Below are positions 54,653-63,966 of a stretch of 64,000 nt of DNA, in pieces (the stretch's first letter is position 1; every line of letters starts with the position of its first letter). This DNA is from Agriterribacter humi (lineage in GTDB: Bacteria; Bacteroidota; Bacteroidia; Chitinophagales; Chitinophagaceae). The notes under the pieces are model-generated. The model did not search any database. It saw only the letters and a list, made by a program, of their open reading frames with translations, and had not been told where the DNA came from. The position numbers and the translations under genes were made by a program. The stretch spans positions 176,138-240,137 of the forward strand of contig NZ_VOHQ01000008.1 of the NCBI RefSeq assembly GCF_009192765.1. The letters are read 5' to 3'.

Positions 54653-56677
54653 TTACTCAAACAGCTCCAGCCTCGTTTTAGGACGACGTGCTTCTTCCCA
54701 TTTAAAATTTCTGAATCTTTGTCTTTCTTCAGGCACCGCGTTTACGGGATAGAAGCCGCCTTTTACCTGGTATAACCAGGTAATTTTATCCAATTCCTTT
54801 TTTATGAAATAAAGATTGATTAAATCCGCCTGCGCGTAATTGGCTCCGGTATAAGCGCTGTCATTATCCTGTAAATAATACAGGCTTTCGGCACTTCCTT
54901 TGGCTACAATATGATCAATGTCGCCATCTTTAAAAAAACCGTTAATGGTATTTCCCTTTAGCTGGTTATAAAAACTATCATTGCTCTTACTGATGCTGAA
55001 AGCATTTTCAAGCACTTCTATATGGTCCGGCTTTTTGTTTTTGGTATACAGGTAAATGGTATCTCCTGTTATCTGGCTTTCTTTTGCCCAAACAATCGGG
55101 TTGGTATACAAACGAAAAATAGAATCTCTTCCCGAAAAGAACATACTATCGCAAACCGCCTGCATCGAATCGGAAAATATGCGTACATGATGAAATGCCT
55201 GGAAAAAACGCACACTGTCTATCCTGTCAATATCGTGCACTTGTATTCCTTTAACCGTATCCTTGTCTGCCGGTACTATTGCATGTGTGGCCAAGCTATC
55301 ATCGCCATTCTGTAGCAGGTTCTTGGCCAGCAGCGTGTCTCCTTCTGCATGCTGTTGAAGAACAGTATCCTTTTGGGGAAGGGTTAAGGCATTTATTGTA
55401 ATATTTTCAGGTACAGGCTTCTTTGATATAGCAGTATCGGCGTAAGGCAGTGTTGTAGTGTCTTTTGGCAGCGGTTTGCGCCGGTTCAATAACATAGCCT
55501 TCTTCGTATCCTCAGTTTTTTTTGGCTTTCTTAATACTTTCATTGCTGTATCCTTCACAACTTCTTCTTTCACCGTGCTGTCGTATTGTGGAAAGCCGGT
55601 TGTTTGTGAATTAATATCTGAAGAATCAGCAGGTAAGTTGCTGGCTTTTTTATTAATTGTTGTGCTGGTATCTTTGATATATAAGGTATCCAATTTAATA
55701 CCCGAATACAGTGTATCGCCTGTTATAAATAACGAATCATTATCCTGCTTAATAATCATAACGGGTTTTACAGTGGCAAGAACCGTTTTACTATCACGGT
55801 TAAAATGACTCTTTTCTGACACAAGTGTTACGCCCTGTGCGGTATCAATATATACAACACTTCCCTCAGCAAAGCCTTCCCCTGTTGTTTTATCGAAACT
55901 AATATTATTGGCGGTAATATATTGAGTGCTGTCTTCAATTACAGGGCGCTTGCCAAAATTAGCAAACCCCTTATTCATATCATAATAGCCATCGGATGTT
56001 CTTATAATAGATTTGCCATCGTTAATAGTGGTAGGAGAAACAAAAGTGGCAATTTGTGTGGCCGCATTATACAAAAGGGTGTCGGTGGCCATCGTATATT
56101 CAGGATCAATAAGACTCACATTTCTTCTGAAATAAGCATCTTTAGTGTCCGCATAATAATAACCTTCCTTACTGGTAAGGGTGGAGGTGGAGGTTACAAT
56201 TTTACCGCCTTCAAGGTAGGTTCCTGTTTTGGTATTAAGATCGTATTCCAGCGTTTCTGTAGTAAGCGTTGCCTTTCCATCGCTTAGTTTTACATTTTTT
56301 TTCAGATGGGCGATCCTGGTATTGCCGTAGTAAATGAGGTATTGTGAGTATACATTTACGCTATCCGCGTCATTGATATGAATATTGCCAAATACTTCAA
56401 TTATATTTTTTTGCTTGTTCATTACAATGCTATCACCGTTAAAAAAAGTATTTTCCTGGCGCAGCATGGCATTGCCCACCAGTATCTGCAATTCAGCGCT
56501 GTCTTTCTTTTCAAATTTTAAAATATCAGAGCGGATGAGATGCACTTCTCTTGTGCTGTCTTTAGGTAGTGCGGAAGGATTGGAAGGGTTAGTCACAGTT
56601 GGTTTTTGCTGTGCCCATGCCAAATGGATGATCAGCAAAAAAAATACGGATAATACAATCCTCTTTCGTGTATTCAT
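54653..56677 (-). CDS. OstA-like protein (LptA-related, LPS transport)
   Basis: 674 residues with signal peptide MNTRKRIVLSVFFLLIIHLA. Residues about 50-330 are repeated beta-jellyroll strands of the OstA/LptA type (AMLRQENTFFNGDSIVMNKQKNIIEVFGNIHINDADSV); a Lys/Thr/Pro-rich linker follows and a second OstA-like stretch ends the protein. It should bridge the periplasm in LPS export. Its ATG overlaps the mlaD-like stop by 4 bp. Confidence 0.85.
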   Translation of the reverse strand: MNTRKRIVLSVFFLLIIHLAWAQQKPTVTNPSNPSALPKDSTREVHLIRSDILKFEKKDSAELQILVGNAMLRQENTFFNGDSIVMNKQKNIIEVFGNIHINDADSVNVYSQYLIYYGNTRIAHLKKNVKLSDGKATLTTETLEYDLNTKTGTYLEGGKIVTSTSTLTSKEGYYYADTKDAYFRRNVSLIDPEYTMATDTLLYNAATQIATFVSPTTINDGKSIIRTSDGYYDMNKGFANFGKRPVIEDSTQYITANNISFDKTTGEGFAEGSVVYIDTAQGVTLVSEKSHFNRDSKTVLATVKPVMIIKQDNDSLFITGDTLYSGIKLDTLYIKDTSTTINKKASNLPADSSDINSQTTGFPQYDSTVKEEVVKDTAMKVLRKPKKTEDTKKAMLLNRRKPLPKDTTTLPYADTAISKKPVPENITINALTLPQKDTVLQQHAEGDTLLAKNLLQNGDDSLATHAIVPADKDTVKGIQVHDIDRIDSVRFFQAFHHVRIFSDSMQAVCDSMFFSGRDSIFRLYTNPIVWAKESQITGDTIYLYTKNKKPDHIEVLENAFSISKSNDSFYNQLKGNTINGFFKDGDIDHIVAKGSAESLYYLQDNDSAYTGANYAQADLINLYFIKKELDKITWLYQVKGGFYPVNAVPEERQRFRNFKWEEARRPKTRLELFE

Positions 56678-57681
56678 CTCCGTTTTTTATCTTTATCTGG
56701 AACTTTGGTCAGCGAATCAGACAGGGGAACCATTAATGGATCTGATTTATCTCTTTTACCAAATAATAATCCACCGGTATACCTGCGCGGATGTATCCTG
56801 AAATCCTGCAGCAAAACATTGAGACTATTGGCAGTTGAATTAAGATTATTATATAATTTTTTGTCATTCATCAGCAATCCCAAAGTACCATCATTGTTGT
56901 TTACTTTATTTAAGGTAGTGCTAAGTTCAGTTACTGCTGCATCTAATTTTGTTAAAGTCTGCTGGAGTTCCAGGTTGGCGAACTTGCTTGTGGTAGCATT
57001 GAGATTTGCAAAAATTTGTGTAATGGTATCATTATTCTTTTTAAGGTTACCGGTAAACGAACTGGCATTGGATAAAGTTTGAGCCAATGCGCCGGTTTGC
57101 GTGTTCAGCAAACTGTTCAGGTGCGCGGTAGACACTGCCAGATTAGCAAAAATAGATTGAAAATTATTTTGGGTGCGGGGATCAAAAACATTCCCGATCA
57201 ATTTTAATACGGAATCAAGCGTTTGCAGGGATGCATTTATCTTTACCATTGCCGGATCAAGACTGCCTTTAACCTGGTCGAGCAAACCCAGGGTAGCGTT
57301 TGTTGCCAGCGTATCTCCGTTCTTTATAAAAGAGGCAGCATCCCCCAGATCTATCTCTAATGTAGTATTGCCCAATAAACTGCCTGAAATGCGCGCAACA
57401 GAATTTTTGGGAATATTGATGCGCTTGCTGAGATTTAAAGTAACCAGGATACCACTTAGATTTTTATCTGTTTCCTGCATTTTATATACTTTACCTACCT
57501 GTAGTCCATTAATCATTACAGAATTGGAAACAGATAATCCTTCTACTGTTTGAAAGATAGTATATACTTTAAAGCTTTTTTCAAAAATGGGTTTCCCTTT
57601 TAAAAAGTTGAACCCCAGTATAAGTAATGTAATAGCAATCGCTGTTAAAGCACCTACCTTGGTTTCGTTAGAAATTTTCAT
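56674..57681 (-). CDS. MlaD (MCE) family lipid transport protein
   Basis: 335 residues. One N-terminal membrane helix (about 8-28), the MCE domain (about 36-115, VEGLSVSNSVMINGLQVGKVYKM), and a helical, Asn/Leu-rich C-terminal part. MCE proteins form hexameric tunnels for phospholipid trafficking. MlaE/F homologues are not adjacent; the next genes upstream and downstream concern amidase and OstA. Confidence 0.9.
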   Translation of the reverse strand: MKISNETKVGALTAIAITLLILGFNFLKGKPIFEKSFKVYTIFQTVEGLSVSNSVMINGLQVGKVYKMQETDKNLSGILVTLNLSKRINIPKNSVARISGSLLGNTTLEIDLGDAASFIKNGDTLATNATLGLLDQVKGSLDPAMVKINASLQTLDSVLKLIGNVFDPRTQNNFQSIFANLAVSTAHLNSLLNTQTGALAQTLSNASSFTGNLKKNNDTITQIFANLNATTSKFANLELQQTLTKLDAAVTELSTTLNKVNNNDGTLGLLMNDKKLYNNLNSTANSLNVLLQDFRIHPRRYTGGLLFGKRDKSDPLMVPLSDSLTKVPDKDKKRR

Positions 57682-57910
57682 TCCTTAATTTTTTGTACGG
57701 GAAAAAGATTTGTATTGAATAACGCATTACCTCTTGCAATGAACTATGCCAGCTTTAATTGTAAAAAGCAAAATTGTTTTCAAATCGCAATTTACCAAAC
57801 AAAAAGCATTAGGATGAACGATTGCACCTTTTACTTATTATTCAAAATCAATAGTTTCGTGGCAAAAATAGGATATTCATGCAAAGCAATAGCATATCGC
57901 TTACGAAAGC
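57682..57910. other. Gene-free spacer
   Basis: 229 bp, AT-rich, between two minus-strand genes. I see no repeat, RNA gene or convincing promoter. Confidence 0.4.
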
Positions 57911-58885
57911 TTAACGATTTTGATCACTTGCAGACTTTGAACTGGTTGAGGAAAGAGATTGTTTATCTTTATTGGCTTCGGCATTTGATATATCGGCTGC
58001 ACTTCTTAAATTATCCAATACATTTTTAAAGTTCACTATGGCCTTTACAATAGCATTTGCTGTTTCATTCTGCCCTTTTTCACTGTTCAGGTAATCTTCC
58101 TCTTCTTTGTTGGTGATAAAGCCCGTTTCTACCAGCACGGCAGGCATATTAGTGGCCTGCAATACCCATATTCCTTTTTCATTGCGTTGTAAAACACCGT
58201 CACTTTTACGGCCAGATTTTTCAAATTCATTTTCAATCATGGAAGCCAGCCGCACACTGTTCTTGAAATACTTTTGAACCCATAACCTGCTGGCAATTGC
58301 CCCTTCAGGTGTAGAAGGGTCGGGTATACCAGTGAGTTCTCCTTCAGATTCAAAGCGCTCGGACACGGCGTCTGCTTTATGCACATCCCTGTCTGCAGCC
58401 CAAACATATGTTCCGGTGCCATAGCGGGGATTAGGTGTAGTCCACCTTTTATATACAGGCTGTTTTTTAGTGTGCTTTTTTCTGTTTTTCCCCTTGCCGG
58501 TGTAGTAAGTGCGGGTTCTGTATCCCGTTACTTTTGAATGGCGGATGCCGGCAGCCGCGTTTACGTGTATGCAAATAAACAGATCTCCGTTATTTTCGTT
58601 GGCAAAAGCTGCTTTTTCCCTTACGGGCTGGGTAATATCGGTAGTACGGGTTTGGATTATTTTAGTGGCAGGCAATTCCTTCTCTAATAATGCCCCCACT
58701 TTTAAAGCGAGTTGTAGAGTTATTTCCGCTTCGGTTGAATAACTTCCCCTGGCGCCCTGGTCTGCACCGCCATGCCCTGCGTCTACAATAATAGTTTTTA
58801 TGCGACTTTTGGTTTGCGAAGAACAAACCAGGGAAATAAAAAAAGAAAAAAGAATAAGGGGTACAGCAATAATTTTTTTCTTCAT
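57911..58885 (-). CDS. N-acetylmuramoyl-L-alanine amidase (Amidase_3)
   Basis: 324 residues with a signal peptide (about 1-23). Zinc ligands in IIVDAGHGGADQGARG (His), QLALK...E and ICIHVNAAA (His), and catalytic Glu in PAVLVETGFITN. A region with KKHTKKQPVYKRW is an insertion relative to AmiC. The Ser-rich tail SLSSTSSKSASDQ is low complexity. It splits daughter-cell peptidoglycan in the periplasm. Confidence 0.93.
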   Translation of the reverse strand: MKKKIIAVPLILFSFFISLVCSSQTKSRIKTIIVDAGHGGADQGARGSYSTEAEITLQLALKVGALLEKELPATKIIQTRTTDITQPVREKAAFANENNGDLFICIHVNAAAGIRHSKVTGYRTRTYYTGKGKNRKKHTKKQPVYKRWTTPNPRYGTGTYVWAADRDVHKADAVSERFESEGELTGIPDPSTPEGAIASRLWVQKYFKNSVRLASMIENEFEKSGRKSDGVLQRNEKGIWVLQATNMPAVLVETGFITNKEEEDYLNSEKGQNETANAIVKAIVNFKNVLDNLRSAADISNAEANKDKQSLSSTSSKSASDQNR

Positions 58886-58979
58886 GCCCTTGTTAAAATT
58901 TAATGGGGTTTAGTAATTCTATTTTAATCTTCACGTTTTCTTACCGCTAATATGGCTATTTTTGTTGCCTTGTGTATGT

Positions 58980-61760
58980 ATGAAAAATAAATGTCGCAAA
59001 TTTAAGCGAAATTACATATTTACCTTCACCTTACTGCTGCTTACTATTGCAATAACGTATAATGGAAGGGCAAAAAACCTTGATCCATCTGCTTTTGGCA
59101 ATTATTTAACAGGCTTTGCAGACACCATTCCCCGTGCAAGAGATACCGTTCCTTATCCTGCTGTTGATACCATTATTCAAAAAAACGATACTGATTCCTT
59201 ACTTTCCGATTCTGTCAAAAGTGTTAAGATAGATAGTTTTAGCGTAAAAATATCCAAAGATTCCATTGATGCGCCGGTTGAATACGAAGCAAAAGATTCG
59301 ATGGTATTGGATGTTACTGCTCAAAAATTATATCTCTATGGTGAAACGGATGTAAAATATAAGGACGTCAACCTTAAGGCGCCTGAAATTGTTTTTAACC
59401 AGCAAACCAATATGGTGAAGGCCAGAATGAAATTAGATACAGCGGGTAAAGTATTGGGCCAGGCCACTTTGGTTCAGGCAGATATTACCACGGTAAGCGA
59501 CAGCCTGGAGTTTAATTTCAAAACACAAAAAGGACTTACCCATAGCAGTTATTTTCAGCAAAGTGAGTTGTATAATTATGCCCAGGTGGTAAAAAAAGTT
59601 GACGCGCAAACCATTTATGCTTTTAAAGGCCGTTTCACTACCTGTAATTTAGATACACCACATTTTGCTTTCCGTGCCAGGAAAATAAAATACATCAGCA
59701 AAAAAATGGCGGTTACCGGCCCAGTGGGCGTGGAGTTTGAAAACGTACCGGTGTTGCCTGTTATATTACCTTTTGGGATGTTCCCCATGCAGCAGGGACG
59801 GCATTCCGGTTTCCTTCCTCCGCAATTTACAGTAACGGAAAGCTTTGGACTGGGATTGGAAGGGCTGGGCTATTATAAAGTGATCAATGACAACTTTGAC
59901 GTCACCACACGAGCGGACATTTATTCGTACGGAAGCTGGCGCCTGAATCTATCCCCTACTTACCGGGTGCGTTACAAGTACAACGGGTCGCTTAATTTCA
60001 GCTATCAAAACACGCATCTCGGATTTAAAGGAGATGCGGATTATGCAAAAAACAAAAGCTTCTTTTTAACCTGGAGCCATCGTATGGATAGTAAGGCAAG
60101 GCCGGGTGTAAATTTTTCGGCAAGTGTAAACGCAGGATCAAGCTCATATACTAAATATTTGCCAACCAATGACATTATTGATCAAAGCAACGGGGCAGGA
60201 GGTGTGTATAGTCAACCACAAAGCTTTGCCAACCAGTTAAGTTCCTCCATTTCCTACCAGAAATCGTGGATAGGAAGGCCCTATAACCTTTCCGTTAATT
60301 TAAATCATAACCAGAACAACAACACCAGCGTAGTTAACCTTAATCTTCCGGACATCAATTTTAATGTAAATACCATATATCCTTTACAGCCCCAGGATAT
60401 GGTGGGTTCCGGAAAATGGTATCATAAACTGGGCATTGGGTATACAGGCAGTGCACGCGGGCAAACTTCATTTGTAGATACTACGTTCACCTTTAAACAA
60501 ATGATAGATACTTTTCAATGGGGGGCGCAGCATAATATACCCATCTCACTGGCTTTGCCACAGGTTGGATCAATACAAATTTCTCCGGGCTTCAGTTACC
60601 AGGAAAGGTGGTATTCGCAGAAGCTGTTCAGAACATGGAATGATCAAACAAAAAAAGTAGACAGTTCCGTAAGCAAAGGTTTTTATAGCGCCCGTGATAT
60701 TTCCATGTCGGTATCTTTCAGCACTGCTATGTTTGGTACATTGAATATGAAAGATAAAAATGCCAAAGTACAGGCCATACGGCATGTTATGCGCCCGCAA
60801 ATGAGCATTGGCTATAAACCAGACCTGTCGAAAGCTTATTATGTAAACACCCAATCGGATACAAGCGGGCGAAGAAGAATGATGTCGCAATACGATGGCG
60901 GGGTGTATGGTTCTTTTGGTTATGGCGAATCGGGAAGTATTGGATTTGGTATAGATAATTTTTTAGAGGCTAAAGTACGGGACAAGCCGGACAGTACGAG
61001 TGAAGAAGAAGGTGATGGACTTAAAAAGGTAAAGCTGATTGATGGATTTGGTATCACCGGAAGCTATAATCTCCTGGCAGATTCATTTAAACTTTCCACA
61101 TTTAACCTGTATGCACGCAGCACCCTGTTTGATAAAATTAATATTACAGCCAGTGCCAATATTGATCCTTACTTAATAGACAGTACAGGTTTCAGGATAA
61201 ATAAATATGCCTGGCAGGATAATAAAATTTCTCTGGGACGTGTTACCAATGGCAGCCTTTCGGTATCTACCAGTTTTAAAAGTAAGGAAAAGGATAAAGA
61301 TAAAAAGGAAGAGAATGACCAGATGCAGTATGATAACTATGATAATCTGACAGCAGATGAAATAGAACAGCAGATGGATTATGTTCGCAGGAATCCATCG
61401 GAATTTGTGGATTTTAATATTCCCTGGTCAATCAACCTTTCTTATTCACTAAGTTTTAGTAAGGTGCTCAGGCGCGACTATACCGGGTTTGATACCCAAT
61501 TCTCTTCCAGCGCACAATTTAACGGTGATTTTAGTTTAACAGAAAAATGGAAAGTAGGAGCCAACGGCTACTTCGATTTTAAAACTTTAAAGATCCCGTC
61601 TTTTTCCATGTTCATTTCCCGCGAAATGCACTGCTGGCAGATGTCTATCAACGTTACCCCTTTTGGTCCCTGGCGCTCATTCAATATTTCCATTTATCCA
61701 AAGTCGGGCATGCTGCGTGATCTGAAAATAAACCGAACCCGCACTTTCAGGAATAATTAG
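58980..61760 (+). CDS. LptD-like outer-membrane LPS assembly protein
   Basis: 926 residues from ATG 58980. Signal-type N-terminus; an OstA-like domain (about 95-200, VTAQKLYLYGETDVKYKDVNLKAPEIVFNQQ) and a very large beta-barrel (FGMFPMQQGRHSGFLPPQF, GLGYYKVINDNFDVTTRADIYSYGSW). LptD inserts LPS in the outer leaflet. Divergent from the amidase. Its last 14 bp overlap the convergent plsC gene. Confidence 0.88.
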   Translation: MKNKCRKFKRNYIFTFTLLLLTIAITYNGRAKNLDPSAFGNYLTGFADTIPRARDTVPYPAVDTIIQKNDTDSLLSDSVKSVKIDSFSVKISKDSIDAPVEYEAKDSMVLDVTAQKLYLYGETDVKYKDVNLKAPEIVFNQQTNMVKARMKLDTAGKVLGQATLVQADITTVSDSLEFNFKTQKGLTHSSYFQQSELYNYAQVVKKVDAQTIYAFKGRFTTCNLDTPHFAFRARKIKYISKKMAVTGPVGVEFENVPVLPVILPFGMFPMQQGRHSGFLPPQFTVTESFGLGLEGLGYYKVINDNFDVTTRADIYSYGSWRLNLSPTYRVRYKYNGSLNFSYQNTHLGFKGDADYAKNKSFFLTWSHRMDSKARPGVNFSASVNAGSSSYTKYLPTNDIIDQSNGAGGVYSQPQSFANQLSSSISYQKSWIGRPYNLSVNLNHNQNNNTSVVNLNLPDINFNVNTIYPLQPQDMVGSGKWYHKLGIGYTGSARGQTSFVDTTFTFKQMIDTFQWGAQHNIPISLALPQVGSIQISPGFSYQERWYSQKLFRTWNDQTKKVDSSVSKGFYSARDISMSVSFSTAMFGTLNMKDKNAKVQAIRHVMRPQMSIGYKPDLSKAYYVNTQSDTSGRRRMMSQYDGGVYGSFGYGESGSIGFGIDNFLEAKVRDKPDSTSEEEGDGLKKVKLIDGFGITGSYNLLADSFKLSTFNLYARSTLFDKINITASANIDPYLIDSTGFRINKYAWQDNKISLGRVTNGSLSVSTSFKSKEKDKDKKEENDQMQYDNYDNLTADEIEQQMDYVRRNPSEFVDFNIPWSINLSYSLSFSKVLRRDYTGFDTQFSSSAQFNGDFSLTEKWKVGANGYFDFKTLKIPSFSMFISREMHCWQMSINVTPFGPWRSFNISIYPKSGMLRDLKINRTRTFRNN

Positions 61761-62499
61761 CAGCATTGAGCTTGCAATAATCATACATTATAGTGAATAC
61801 CTTTTCTTTTAAGGTTGTTACCGTATCGCCGGATTGTACTATCACCGGCAACAGAAAATGCATATGCATTGTTGCCGGCCACAGGTAAAACGGCTTGCTG
61901 CTTCCCGGCAATACTTTTTTTGTATTGAACAATAAAGTAGGTATAATGGGTTTCCCGGTATCTATTGCCAGTTTAAAAGCGCCATCGTGAAAAGATTTTA
62001 AAGGTTCGTTGGTTTTGTTTCGGGTTCCCTCCGGATATATGCACATGTGCAAACCTTCTTCCAGCACGGCTTTCATTTTACTGAAACTTTCTTTGCGGCT
62101 GCGTTCACTTTTACGGTCAACCAATACGGAGCCTCTTGAATAAATCAATCCGAACAAAGGTATTTTCGCCAACTCCGCTTTCGCAATGGTTTTATTTGGC
62201 CCCGGAATTTGTGGCGTGGTAACAGGTATATCCATGTAAGAGTTATGATTGCTCACTACAATATAGTTTTGCCCTTTTGCAAAATGTTCTTTGCCCTTTA
62301 CAATAATCCTGCAGCCGATCATGAAAAGAAAAACCCCCATCCATGCTTTTGATATCCTGCGAAATATTTCAGTACCCCCTGGTTCCTTTATATAATTGGT
62401 AAGCCATATAGGTATAACGGCGATAAGCAAAGTGATGGTAAATATAATAGCTCCCCAGAAAGCCCATATACGCCCTAATATGTTTTTGATAACAGTCAT
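61747..62499 (-). CDS. plsC: 1-acyl-sn-glycerol-3-phosphate acyltransferase
   Basis: 250 residues. HX4D motif NHNSYMD, EGTR motif YPEGTRNK and an N-terminal membrane helix are the PlsC hallmarks. It makes phosphatidic acid. Overlaps lptD tail-to-tail by 14 bp. Confidence 0.92.
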   Translation of the reverse strand: MTVIKNILGRIWAFWGAIIFTITLLIAVIPIWLTNYIKEPGGTEIFRRISKAWMGVFLFMIGCRIIVKGKEHFAKGQNYIVVSNHNSYMDIPVTTPQIPGPNKTIAKAELAKIPLFGLIYSRGSVLVDRKSERSRKESFSKMKAVLEEGLHMCIYPEGTRNKTNEPLKSFHDGAFKLAIDTGKPIIPTLLFNTKKVLPGSSKPFYLWPATMHMHFLLPVIVQSGDTVTTLKEKVFTIMYDYCKLNAANYS

Positions 62500-62777
62500 A
62501 TTGAAGTTCGAAGTTTATAATCCCAAATCCGAAGATGTGGTCGGTACCTGGCGAAAAGAAGGTCTGATCACATTGGAGCACAAAGTACCAAAAGACAAAT
62601 GACAAGAAACAAATAAAGTTCAAATATTAAATTCCGAAGCCGGATCCCGCACGTGCGGGACGAAATTCGATATAAAAGCATCAAGAACCAAATAGCAAGA
62701 ACCAAATTATATATAGATGGTTCGTTCCTCAACATGACAAGCAAAATCCGAAGCTGTAACCTGTAACCTGTTTCAAA
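62500..62777. repeat. Heptad-phased intergenic repeat region 5
   Basis: 62632-62753 is the reverse complement, at about 95% identity, of 36191-36309. It contains the perfect 16-bp palindrome TCCCGCACGTGCGGGA at 62645-62660 and ends in AACCTGT/AACCTGT at 62758-62771. No gene. Confidence 0.75.
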
Positions 62778-63455
62778 TCATCCAATCTTCCAGTCAACCG
62801 GATCTTTTCCCTGCGTCTGCAACAGACTGTTGGTCTTTGAAAAATGTCTGCAATTAAAAAAGCCTTTATCGGCAGAAAATGGAGAAGGATGGGCGGCTTT
62901 CAATACATGATGTTTGGTTTCATCAATCAGGGTCTGCTTTTCCTGGGCAAATTTTCCCCACAATAAAAAAACGATTCCGGTTTTAAGTTCCGATACTTTT
63001 TGTATAACGGCATCTGTAAATACAGCCCATCCTATTTTGGAATGGCTGAAAGGTTCATTTGCTCTTACCGTAAGCGCGGCGTTTAATAATAATACGCCCT
63101 GTTGAGCCCAGTGTGTAAGATTTCCTTTGCGCAGAGACATTTGAATCCCGATATCGGATTGTATTTCTTTAAAAATATTGATAAGTGAAGGGGGAGGAGC
63201 AACACCATCCTGAACGGAAAAGCACAGACCATGAGCCTGTCCCGGGCCATGATAAGGATCTTGTCCCAGCAGTACCACTTTTACCTTATCGAACGGGGTT
63301 TGTTCAAATGCATTAAAAATCAGGGGTCCCGGAGGATATATTGTTTTGCCCGCCATTTTTTCCATTTTTAAAAAATGAACGATCTGTTCAAAATAAGGCT
63401 TGGTAAATTCGTCTCTCAATACCGCTTTCCAGCTTGATTCTATTTTTACATCCAT
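62778..63455 (-). CDS. ung: Uracil-DNA glycosylase
   Basis: 225 residues. Catalytic D66 in GQDPYHG, uracil-binding F and N in LLLNAALTV, and the HPSPFS intercalation loop define family 1 UDG. It removes uracil from DNA. Single gene. Confidence 0.96.
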   Translation of the reverse strand: MDVKIESSWKAVLRDEFTKPYFEQIVHFLKMEKMAGKTIYPPGPLIFNAFEQTPFDKVKVVLLGQDPYHGPGQAHGLCFSVQDGVAPPPSLINIFKEIQSDIGIQMSLRKGNLTHWAQQGVLLLNAALTVRANEPFSHSKIGWAVFTDAVIQKVSELKTGIVFLLWGKFAQEKQTLIDETKHHVLKAAHPSPFSADKGFFNCRHFSKTNSLLQTQGKDPVDWKIG

Positions 63456-63470
63456 GATCTGTGAATTCAG

Positions 63471-63501
63471 TTTGGGTGCAAACTAAAAAAAATTATCTTT
63501 G
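63471..63501 (+). promoter_or_regulatory. Promoter (TTTG-N19-TATCTTTG) pointing into the tRNA-Arg-like array
   Basis: TTTG at 63471-63474 and TATCTTTG at 63494-63501 with 19-bp spacing are a near-ideal match. The tRNA 5' sequence GGTCCGGTAGC begins 13 bp downstream at 63514, so this was probably the promoter of the ancestral tRNA-Arg gene. Confidence 0.65.
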
Positions 63502-63513
63502 CCAACTTAAAAA

Positions 63514-63533
63514 GGTCCGGTAGCATTAGTCTT
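63514..63533 (+). pseudogene. Rearranged 5' fragment of the tRNA-Arg-like gene
   Basis: GGTCCGGTAGC is followed at once by ATTAG and TCTTT, i.e. the acceptor/D-stem start joined to the anticodon-stem start with the rest lost. It then runs into the GIY-YIG tail repeat at 63534. Confidence 0.5.
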
Positions 63534-63660
63534 TCCGGTATTGGCAAAGAATATATTAAACAGTATTGGTCCGGTAGCTCAGTTGGATACCTGCCTGCCG
63601 GCAGGCAGGGAGCATTAGCCTTCTAAGCTGAGGGTCATTGATTCGAATCCAATTTTGAGT
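63534..63660 (+). repeat. 127-bp perfect direct repeat, copy A (GIY-YIG tail plus tRNA-Arg-like sequence)
   Basis: Identical base for base to 63874-64000. The first part encodes SGIGKEYIKQYW and on into a stop, the tail of a lost upstream GIY-YIG gene; the second part is the tRNA-like sequence. Confidence 0.95.
63568..63660 (+). tRNA. tRNA-Arg(UCU)-like sequence, probably defective, D-loop palindrome insertion
   Basis: GGTCCGG, TA, D-stem GCTC/GAGC (63577-63580, 63610-63613) and anticodon arm TTAGC-CTTCTAA-GCTGA (anticodon TCT at 63622-63624) are normal. The D-loop holds the perfect 20-bp palindrome CCTGCCTGCCGGCAGGCAGG (63590-63609). The T-stem has an A/C mismatch next to the loop, and the 3' end TTTGAGT does not pair with GGTCCGG. 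A working tRNA would require processing or repair; more likely a remnant. Confidence 0.5.
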
Positions 63661-63675
63661 GAGTAAATAGCGCAA

Positions 63676-63966
63676 ATGTTCTTTGTATATGTAATAAGAA
63701 GCAGAAAAGATGGGCGTTTTTACGTAGGGCTCAGTGGGGATGTTGAAAAAAGATTGAAAGAGCACAACGCAAAAAAAACAAAATCAACTAAAGGGTATGT
63801 CCCCTGGGAATTTTGCTTTTTTGAATCGTTTGATACAAGATTAGAAGCCCGGAAAAGAGAAATCTATCTCAAATCCGGTATTGGCAAAGAATATATTAAA
63901 CAGTATTGGTCCGGTAGCTCAGTTGGATACCTGCCTGCCGGCAGGCAGGGAGCATTAGCCTTCTAA
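63676..63966 (+). CDS. Small GIY-YIG nuclease (YhbQ/UPF0213-like), ends inside tRNA-like sequence
   Basis: 96 residues. The GIY-YIG core is FFVYVIRSRKDGRFYVGLSGDVEKRLKEHN with the later RLEARKREIYLKSGIGKEYIKQY (conserved Arg and Glu). The last 20 codons lie in the tRNA-like sequence and read through its palindrome as LPAGRQG; the TAA stop is in the anticodon loop (TTCTAA). Stand-alone domains of this type are widespread and their role is unclear; the position recalls homing-type association with tRNA genes (inference). Confidence 0.85.
   Translation: MFFVYVIRSRKDGRFYVGLSGDVEKRLKEHNAKKTKSTKGYVPWEFCFFESFDTRLEARKREIYLKSGIGKEYIKQYWSGSSVGYLPAGRQGALAF

Noticed and set aside
63556..63765. Minus-strand 69-aa frame through the palindrome
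   Set aside because: Antisense to the GIY-YIG gene and tRNA-like sequence; the coding look comes from the palindrome.
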